Source of the DNA: Armatimonadota bacterium
Lineage (GTDB): Bacteria > Armatimonadota > Zipacnadia > Zipacnadales > UBA11051
Direction of reading: 5' to 3'
NCBI GenBank assembly: GCA_030612305.1
Contig: JAUWOG010000070.1
Coordinates: forward strand, 1-8,586
Length of the DNA stretch: 8,586 nt
Part shown: positions 1 to 4,613 of the stretch, piece after piece
Numbering within the stretch: the stretch's first letter is position 1
How the letters are laid out: every line of letters begins with the position of its first letter
Notes under the pieces: generated by a model
Database searches by the model: none
What the model saw: only the letters and a program-made list of their open reading frames with translations
Told to the model about the DNA's origin: nothing
Made by a program: the position numbers and the translations under genes

Positions 1-1275
1 GGCATCAAGTTCGGCGCATGGGCCGTCGCATACTGTACTTACCCCAAACCCACCAAGAGGAACCCTACAGGCAGCAAGGCAAAGAAGCCGCCGTATGACT
101 ACGCGCTGGATGTGAGCCGCAGCACCGGCGTGACGTCGGAGCGCGAGTTCATCTCGCTGCTTGACGAGCGGCGGATAGAGCATCTCGCCGAGTTCGTCGC
201 CCTGATGGAGCAGGAAGAGAACGTGGACTACATCGGCTTCGACTATTTCCGCTCGGATCGCGGCGGCTACGAGATGGTGGAGAGGTTCACCGAAGAGATG
301 CCGTGCCGGCTGCCCGAGGCGTGGGACAGTTACAGCCTCAGTCGGAAGCGGCGCCATGTGGCGCTGAAGGTCGAGACGCAGTGGCAGACGGATCGCGACT
401 TCTACGACTGCTGGAACTGGTGGCGGGCACACCTCGGCGGGGAGATACTGGCGAGGATAACGCAGAAGGCCAAGCCGACGAAGCCGCTGTGGATATTCGT
501 TCTGAGTTGGCGTCATGGCGTGGAGCACGGCCAGGACCCGTTGATGCTCACGGATGCCGGCGTCACGCTGCTGGCACCGATGCTGTATCAGGTTGAGGAC
601 CGAGGCCACTTCGACACGATGACTAATGAGTGGAACAGCTACCTGCGGCCCGGCCAGGTCAATATCGCGGTGGGCGACCAGGTGGATTTCTACTATCACC
701 AGAATATGACGAGGCCGATAGCCGCCCCCGAGGAGCTCTACGACCGCATCGTCACCGCACACCGGGACTACCAGCCCGGCGACGGTGTCAGCGGGGGGGC
801 ATTCTGGCATGACATCAGTAGGGCGGTATGGGGTAGGCGTGGTCCCTATCCGGGCACGGAGTGGGCGCTGGCCGGAGCCGCCGCCTTCACTACGGTCCGC
901 AGCGACTGCGGCGTCTATCCGCTGGGCCTCACGATCAAGGACTTCTCGCGCACGGGCATTGCCTTCGCGGCGAATGTCGCCATAGAGAACTTCTGCGACA
1001 AGGAAATAGGGGATCTGACACTGCAACTGATGGACACTCCGAAGATCGAAAGCAACGGTGGGAAGGTGAAGAGGATCAGGTCGCTCGGCCCGAAGCAGAC
1101 GATCATAGTGCCGATCGAGGGGAGTATCAGCGGGCCTTCGGCGGCGCGTGGCAACCGCTTCATGGTCGCGCTGCGCGTGACCTGGCCGTACGGCGAATAC
1201 GGCAAGGAATTCCGCAACGAATTGCCGCGCCAGCAGACGGTGATGAAGTACATCCAGCTTGGCTCCGGGGGCTAG
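1..1275 (+). CDS. TIM-barrel glycoside hydrolase-like protein, 5'-truncated
   Basis: The frame is open from base 1 to the TAG at 1273-1275, giving 424 residues with the true start outside the window. The GTG at 112 has no convincing ribosome site and the frame reads on upstream of it, so I do not take it as the start. The N-terminal half looks like the later strands of a TIM barrel. The segment VDYIGFDYFRSD (Asp81 and Asp86, counted from base 1) has the 'DYIxFDYxR' look of hypothetical glycosyl hydrolase families such as GHL10/DUF4015. It is followed by KPLWIFVLSW and an LLAPMLYQ strand. From about residue 270 the protein becomes a beta-sandwich (AFAANVAIENF, TIIVPIEGS, RFMVALRVTW) that resembles CARDB/NEW3-like accessory modules. 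A role in carbohydrate cleavage is inferred from the fold only. No catalytic pair or substrate can be named, and any signal peptide would be upstream of the window. Confidence 0.8.
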   Translation, partial: GIKFGAWAVAYCTYPKPTKRNPTGSKAKKPPYDYALDVSRSTGVTSEREFISLLDERRIEHLAEFVALMEQEENVDYIGFDYFRSDRGGYEMVERFTEEMPCRLPEAWDSYSLSRKRRHVALKVETQWQTDRDFYDCWNWWRAHLGGEILARITQKAKPTKPLWIFVLSWRHGVEHGQDPLMLTDAGVTLLAPMLYQVEDRGHFDTMTNEWNSYLRPGQVNIAVGDQVDFYYHQNMTRPIAAPEELYDRIVTAHRDYQPGDGVSGGAFWHDISRAVWGRRGPYPGTEWALAGAAAFTTVRSDCGVYPLGLTIKDFSRTGIAFAANVAIENFCDKEIGDLTLQLMDTPKIESNGGKVKRIRSLGPKQTIIVPIEGSISGPSAARGNRFMVALRVTWPYGEYGKEFRNELPRQQTVMKYIQLGSGG

Positions 1276-1317
1276 GAACGCTCGTGGGGACGCGACCGCG
1301 AAGGATGCAGTCACACC

Positions 1318-2085
1318 ATGATGCAGCAGGCGAACTACACCAGCCCGGGCCTCGGCGAGTTCGACGATGTCGCTGACCACTACGACCAGCTGATGCGCGC
1401 CGTGCCGTACGCGCGCTGGGTGGACTACGTCGAGAGGTTACTCGAGGCCTGGAGCAAAAGGCCCGCGGAAGTCATTGATCTCGCCTGCGGGACGGGCATG
1501 GTCGGCAGCGAGATGGCTCGGCGTGGCTATCGTGTGTGCGGAGCCGACCTCTCCGAGCCGATGGTGCGGCATTGTGCCAGTCGCGAGCCGCCGCTGCCCG
1601 CGCTGGTCTGTGACGCTGCTGAGATGGCGCTCACAGATGAAAGCGCCGACCTTGTCGTCTGCCTCTATGACAGCCTCAACTACATACTCGAGCCGAGGCG
1701 TCTGGCGGCGTCTCTGGCCGAAGCATACCGCATCCTGCGTGCGGGCGGACTGTTGATCTTCGATATGAACACCGAGCGCGCGCTGGCCACCGGCCTCTTC
1801 ACCCAGGACAACATGCGCACCAACGAGCCGCTCCAGTACACCTGGGAAGCGGAGTGGGATTCCGGCACGCGCATCTGTCGGGTGGACATGCTGTACTACT
1901 ACAACGGCGAGGGCGGCCCTGAGAATTTCCGGGAGACGCACTACCAGCGCGCCTATGACAACGATGAGGTGCTGGCGATGCTGCACGCGGCCGGCTTCCC
2001 TCGCATCAAAGCGTATTCCGCATACACCTTCCAGCCGGTCACGCCGCGCAGCGATCGCGCCTACTACGTGGCCGCAAAGGAGTGA
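1318..2085 (+). CDS. Class I SAM-dependent methyltransferase
   Basis: This 255-residue protein is a complete small Rossmann-fold methyltransferase, the usual length for the Methyltransf_11/25 families. Motif I is VIDLACGTG (residues 52-60), which binds S-adenosylmethionine. The acidic residue ending strand 2 is Asp77 in CGADLSEPM. DLVVCLYDSLNYIL (about 111-124) is the motif IV region; its 'DSLNY' wording recalls YqeM-like proteins. The post-I to IV region includes CDAAEMAL (98-105). The C-terminal half carries paired aromatic strands (YYYNGEGG, HYQRAYDNDEVLAML) that probably shape the acceptor pocket. The start is one of two tandem ATGs (1318 or 1321), preceded by AAGGA at 1301-1305. The gene lies 42 bases after the hydrolase-like gene and 6 bases before the lipoprotein gene, so it is probably in an operon with at least the latter. 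The methyl acceptor is unknown; nothing in the context links it to sugars. Confidence 0.93.
   Translation: MMQQANYTSPGLGEFDDVADHYDQLMRAVPYARWVDYVERLLEAWSKRPAEVIDLACGTGMVGSEMARRGYRVCGADLSEPMVRHCASREPPLPALVCDAAEMALTDESADLVVCLYDSLNYILEPRRLAASLAEAYRILRAGGLLIFDMNTERALATGLFTQDNMRTNEPLQYTWEAEWDSGTRICRVDMLYYYNGEGGPENFRETHYQRAYDNDEVLAMLHAAGFPRIKAYSAYTFQPVTPRSDRAYYVAAKE
2076..2081 (+). promoter_or_regulatory. Ribosome binding site inside the methyltransferase 3' end
   Basis: AAGGAG lies within the last codons of the methyltransferase, 10 bases before the GTG at 2092. It supports that GTG as the lipoprotein start and suggests coupled translation of the two genes. Confidence 0.6.
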
Positions 2086-2091
2086 AGCATC

Positions 2092-2511
2092 GTGAGAGCA
2101 TTCATCCGTATTGCGCTTGCTTGTGTCATAGTGCTGAGCGCGATTGTGGTCGGCGGCTGCGGAAACCCCGACGCGAAGCAGATTGCAGATGCCTTCGTGA
2201 GAGCGATGGCCGCGAATGATACTGCGAAAGCCGCCGGCTACTGGGATTACAACAGCCTCGGCCGCGAGAAGAACCCGGACTGGGATACGTTTGCAGGCAG
2301 CCAGCGCAACCTCATCATCAAGGAGTCCAAATGGGCCGAGAAGCGCGCCGAGCAGCTCGATTACTGGAAGCTGCACTTCTCACGCACCACCAAGGTCGGC
2401 GATGTCGTCGAGATGGATGATACGGCCGAGGCGGAGATCGTTGACGGACGGGCCCACAAGGTCAAGCTGGTCCGCTATAATGACAAGTGGTACGTCTCCG
2501 AACTGAGGTAG
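2092..2511 (+). CDS. Small NTF2-like lipoprotein
   Basis: This 139-residue protein starts at GTG 2092. Its N-terminus is a type II signal peptide: Arg2 and Arg6, a hydrophobic stretch to about residue 20, and the lipobox VGGC with the lipidated Cys at 23. The next residues are Gly-Asn, so in a diderm the outer membrane is the likely destination. The mature part (about 115 residues) begins with a helix, AKQIADAFVRAMAANDTAKA. It ends with strands AEAEIVDG and KVKLVRYNDKWYVSELR, in the order expected of DUF4878/SnoaL-like NTF2-fold lipoproteins, where the final 'DxWYV' strand closes the cone. No catalytic residues are evident. Such proteins are usually of unknown function and may bind small ligands. 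It directly follows the methyltransferase and is the last + strand gene before the convergent dehydrogenase. Confidence 0.85.
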   Translation: MRAFIRIALACVIVLSAIVVGGCGNPDAKQIADAFVRAMAANDTAKAAGYWDYNSLGREKNPDWDTFAGSQRNLIIKESKWAEKRAEQLDYWKLHFSRTTKVGDVVEMDDTAEAEIVDGRAHKVKLVRYNDKWYVSELR

Positions 2512-2574
2512 GAACTGGACGGCGGCGGGTGCATCGCCAGCGTTGTCGCCCACTAGTAACTGAGTCTCTGAGCG

Positions 2575-2639
2575 CAGTGAAAAGCTTGGAGCACGCTTTG
2601 CGTGCTCTTGAGTTTGCTGCGCAAACTCCAGTGAACTTG
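2575..2639. repeat. Imperfect direct repeat flanking two hairpins
   Basis: CAGTGAA(AAG)CTTG at 2575-2588 recurs as CAGTGAACTTG at 2629-2639, with both hairpins of the intergenic region lying between the copies. The arrangement recalls a short dispersed intergenic element, but only one copy is seen here, so its nature is open. Confidence 0.4.
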
Positions 2640-2660
2640 ATGCTTTTTTGGCATTTTTTT
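2589..2660 (+). terminator. Tandem perfect hairpins followed by T-tracts
   Basis: Two perfect 8-bp stems with 3-base loops sit 2 bases apart: GAGCACGC/GCGTGCTC (2589-2607, loop TTT) and GAGTTTGC/GCAAACTC (2610-2628, loop TGC). Downstream are T6 (2644-2649) and T7 (2654-2660), around a weak ATGC/GCAT stem (2640-2643 with 2651-2654). The site lies 77 bases after the lipoprotein stop and about 100 bases before the end of the convergent dehydrogenase gene, a natural place for a bidirectional terminator. The first T-tract starts 15 bases after the second stem, further than in a textbook intrinsic terminator, so the call is moderate. A dispersed REP-like element is the alternative. The rest of 2512-2730 shows no gene. 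Confidence 0.45.
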
Positions 2661-2730
2661 GGGGAAATTATTGTGAAGCGGGATGAGGGGCGGCCAGCGG
2701 TAAACGGGCAGCGGCCGGATTGGCATTGCC

Positions 2731-3537
2731 CTACCACGCCGTCCAGCCGCCCTCGACCGGCAGGATGCAGCCGGTGACGTACTGCGCGGCATCAGAAGCG
2801 AGGAAGACCGCCGGCCCCTTGATGTCCTCCGGGCCCGCCATCCGCCCCAGCGGACAGTGCTTGCAGTAGTTCTCTACGAACACCGGATGCTGGTCATTGA
2901 AGAGGCCGCCGGGACAGATGCAGTTGACGCGCACCTGCGGGCCCAGGAGCGTCGCCATCGCGCGCGTGAGGTTGATCATCCCGCCCTTGACGAAGGCATA
3001 CTCGGCCGGTGACGTGACGTCGCTCCCCTCGTAGATGTGGAAGGTCGGCCCGACCATCCCGTAGATAGAGCTGATATTGATAATCGAGCCGCTGCCCTGC
3101 TCGTGCATGTACTTGCCGAAGTGCTTCGAGGTCCACATCACCCCCGCGCCATTGACGCGCATGTAGTCCACCCAGGCATCCGTGTCGGCCTCAAGCAGGT
3201 TTTCGACCCCGAATCTGCCTACCGCGTTGTTGATGAAGATGTCCAGCCGCCCGAACTGCTCGTCAATATGATCCCGCAGCGCGATGATTGAGTCCTCTTC
3301 GCTCTGGTCGAGCCGGTAGCCACTTGCCAGCCCGCCGGCCTCCTGAAGCTCCTGCGCGTACTCCTCACACCGCTCGACATCCCGCGAGGCGATGACTACG
3401 TGCGCTCCCGCCTCTGCCATCGCCTGTGACAGCCAGCGCCCGTAGAGACCATATCCTCCGGTTACCAGTGCGATCTTGCCGCTGAGGTCATAGAGCTCCT
3501 GCACGGTCCTCACTCGTTCTTCATCCGCCATCATCAT
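2731..3537 (-). CDS. Short-chain dehydrogenase/reductase, PtmA-like
   Basis: This is a 268-residue classical SDR, an NAD(P)-dependent oxidoreductase of the cytoplasm. Visible motifs are the cofactor glycine motif TGGYGLYG (26-33), NNAV (103-106), Asn129, NISS with Ser157, and YAFVK with catalytic Tyr180 and Lys184. The Ser-Tyr spacing is 23 rather than the usual 13, owing to an insert around HIYEGSDVTSP. That insert, the NCICPGGLFNDQ segment and the GGW end recall, from memory, the PtmA/LegB-like SDRs of nonulosonic acid and glycan pathways. Ser51-Arg52 after strand 2 would suit NADP(H). Three tandem ATGs (3537, 3534, 3531) follow GAGGTG at 3543-3538, which best serves the second or third. 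The frame is open further upstream, but that stretch has no family similarity. The gene is transcribed alone, divergent from the secreted hydrolase gene. The substrate, probably a sugar or polyol, is inferred. Confidence 0.92.
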   Translation of the reverse strand: MMMADEERVRTVQELYDLSGKIALVTGGYGLYGRWLSQAMAEAGAHVVIASRDVERCEEYAQELQEAGGLASGYRLDQSEEDSIIALRDHIDEQFGRLDIFINNAVGRFGVENLLEADTDAWVDYMRVNGAGVMWTSKHFGKYMHEQGSGSIINISSIYGMVGPTFHIYEGSDVTSPAEYAFVKGGMINLTRAMATLLGPQVRVNCICPGGLFNDQHPVFVENYCKHCPLGRMAGPEDIKGPAVFLASDAAQYVTGCILPVEGGWTAW

Positions 3538-3658
3538 CACCTCGGCGGGATAGTTCTCTGCACCGCTGCCGCAATCCTCTTTGCGAATCTCACACTCTGG
3601 GAAAGGGGCACCGTCGGGTTTTGGCGAACGTGACAATCGGCTCAGACATTTCAGCACA

Positions 3659-3682
3659 GGCGACAAGAGCGTTTCGCAACGC
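3659..3682 (+). promoter_or_regulatory. Conserved 24-base element, copy 1
   Basis: The element starts GGCGACAAGA and ends TCGCAACGC. It matches 7077-7100 at 21 of 24 positions without gaps; the differences are at 3664, 3669 and 3673. It can fold as GCGA.A/T.TCGC (3660-3665 with 3672-3677, one mismatch), a fold shared with copy 2. It ends 19 bases before the ATG at 3702. It is a candidate operator or mRNA leader element common to the two secreted hydrolase genes. Confidence 0.5.
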
Positions 3683-3685
3683 TCT
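3666..3685 (+). repeat. Perfect inverted repeat just upstream of a ribosome site
   Basis: AGAGCGTT (3666-3673) and AACGCTCT (3678-3685) form an 8-bp perfect stem with loop TCGC. The Shine-Dalgarno AGGAG (3690-3694) of the secreted protein gene starts 4 bases after the stem. It overlaps the conserved 24-base element and competes with the other fold possible there, so it could be a protein-binding palindrome or an RNA hairpin that affects translation. Confidence 0.5.
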
Positions 3686-3701
3686 CGCGAGGAGAATGAC
3701 A

Positions 3702-4574
3702 ATGATGCACATGGATCATGTGATCATGCGTGCGAACGTAGGAGGAGCAGTGTTGCTCGGCATGGCGATGGTTGTCGCACTCACGCTGAGCCTCTGCTCT
3801 GCGACCGCTGCACCGCCTCTGAGCGTGGCGGAGAGCGCGGAGTTGCGTCTGGATCACGATGGCGCGCCGCTGATTGTGCGCGATACTCTGAGCGCAAATG
3901 ACGGCTGGGAGAATGCCGATGATGTGGTGGTCTCCGAAACCGATGCCGGCAAGGTGGTCAACGTGTATCGCATGTCCAGCGATACACTGGACTATCGCAA
4001 GGAAGCATCCGTCAGGAACAATGTCTTTGAGTTGACTGTGCGCTTTCGTCTGTACGCCTACAAGAACGAGGGTCTGGATGGGATCGCCTACTCCTTCTAC
4101 GTGCCGGCACAACGGCTGGATGGCGCTTCCTTCAAGGCGATGACGGGCGATAAGCCATACCGTGGTAGCGAGGTGGTCTCGGGCACACTGACGGCGGATC
4201 AGAAGGATGGCAGTGTTGTCGCAGGTCTGCGCTACCTGGCCTTGACCGGCCCGTGCGGCGATATTGTCATGGACTTCGTCCCGAAGGGCCGCTCGGTTTA
4301 TCCCAGTTGGCGGGCCACCGAAGCGATGGTTGGCGGGGCCTGGTCGCTGGCCAAGGAGGGTGACTTCTTCGTTTTCAGCTTCGGGATGTCCATGCGCTGG
4401 TATGGCGGCCTGAGGACTTCGAAGGTGCTCATCTACGAAGGGCAATACAACTACGACGAGGGCCACCCCCAGCAGGACGAGGGGCACTATGCAGCCGTTC
4501 CCGAGACGACTGTAGCGCTGGCTTTCTACGAGCCGGCCCCCGAAGGCTCTCGCAGCATGGGCCTGCAGCCGTAG
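3702..4574 (+). CDS. Secreted beta-rich protein; probable N-terminal part of a split glycosidase
   Basis: The 290-residue product starts at ATG 3702, 7 bases after AGGAG (3690-3694). ATG 3726 would give a more compact signal peptide but has a poor ribosome site. A Sec signal peptide spans about residues 9-36 (Arg10, a hydrophobic core, then SATA before APP). The mature part is almost entirely beta-strand in character, with FELTVRFRLY, GIAYSFYVPA, DIVMDFVP, FFVFSFGMSM and TTVALAFYEP. It suggests a jelly-roll or mutarotase-like sandwich of the kind found at the front of large glycosidases. No catalytic motif is recognised and I cannot name a family. The TAG at 4572-4574 is followed in the same frame by 13 sense codons and then the 815-residue hydrolase, which lacks its own signal peptide. 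I infer that this is the export and N-terminal module of one protein; a free-standing secreted protein is the alternative. Confidence 0.8.
   Translation: MMHMDHVIMRANVGGAVLLGMAMVVALTLSLCSATAAPPLSVAESAELRLDHDGAPLIVRDTLSANDGWENADDVVVSETDAGKVVNVYRMSSDTLDYRKEASVRNNVFELTVRFRLYAYKNEGLDGIAYSFYVPAQRLDGASFKAMTGDKPYRGSEVVSGTLTADQKDGSVVAGLRYLALTGPCGDIVMDFVPKGRSVYPSWRATEAMVGGAWSLAKEGDFFVFSFGMSMRWYGGLRTSKVLIYEGQYNYDEGHPQQDEGHYAAVPETTVALAFYEPAPEGSRSMGLQP
4572..4574 (+). other. In-frame TAG between two parts of an apparent single gene
   Basis: This amber codon is the only stop in its frame between 3702 and the TGA at 7059-7061. The codons after it read LPSRKCGWTQKTGL before joining the carbohydrate-binding-like domain, and the 'GW...GL' pattern resembles the usual beginning of such domains. 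A single TGG to TAG change would explain it. Nonsense mutation, sequence error or readthrough cannot be told apart here. Confidence 0.5.
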
Positions 4575-4613
4575 CTGCCCTCAAGGAAGTGCGGATGGAC
4601 ACAGAAGACCGGA

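Larger units (their letters stand above)
3538..3701. promoter_or_regulatory. Divergent promoter region
   Basis: This 164-base gap separates the divergent starts of the dehydrogenase (-) and the secreted protein (+), so promoters for both must lie in or near it. The best + strand match I see is a weak TTGGCG (3621-3626) with GACATT (3645-3650), spacing 18. No clear sigma-70 pair is evident on the - strand. The 24-base conserved element at 3659-3682 lies in its + strand-proximal part. Confidence 0.4.

Noticed and set aside
1438..2376. A 312-residue open frame on the - strand across the methyltransferase and lipoprotein.
   Set aside because: It spans two genes with convincing motifs on the + strand and has no family features of its own.
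1273..2511. The hydrolase-like, methyltransferase and lipoprotein genes are all in the same frame, which could suggest a fusion read through stops.
   Set aside because: Each encodes an unrelated, self-contained protein, and the two downstream genes each have a ribosome site. One frame in three coincides by chance.
3538..3702. Upstream extension of the dehydrogenase to 3702 on the - strand.
   Set aside because: The added 55 residues do not resemble SDR N-termini. GAGGTG with the ATG run at 3537-3529 gives a normal family start.
3789..3806. LSLC in the signal peptide of the secreted beta-rich protein as a possible lipobox.
   Set aside because: Leu at -1 is not an accepted lipobox residue, and a good signal peptidase I site (SATA before AP) follows.
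3651..4487. A 278-residue - strand frame opposite the secreted beta-rich protein.
   Set aside because: The + strand frame has a ribosome site, a signal peptide and a beta-strand pattern; the antisense translation has none of these.
1273..4574. Genome-wide reassignment of TAG as a sense codon.
   Set aside because: TAG ends the hydrolase-like, lipoprotein and dehydrogenase frames at sensible family C-termini, so it functions as a stop here.
4603..4611. AGAAGACCG, identical to part of the second 24-base element (7081-7089), upstream of the 4614 frame as a possible third copy.
   Set aside because: Only nine bases match and the rest diverges, so it may well be chance; the stem cannot form.
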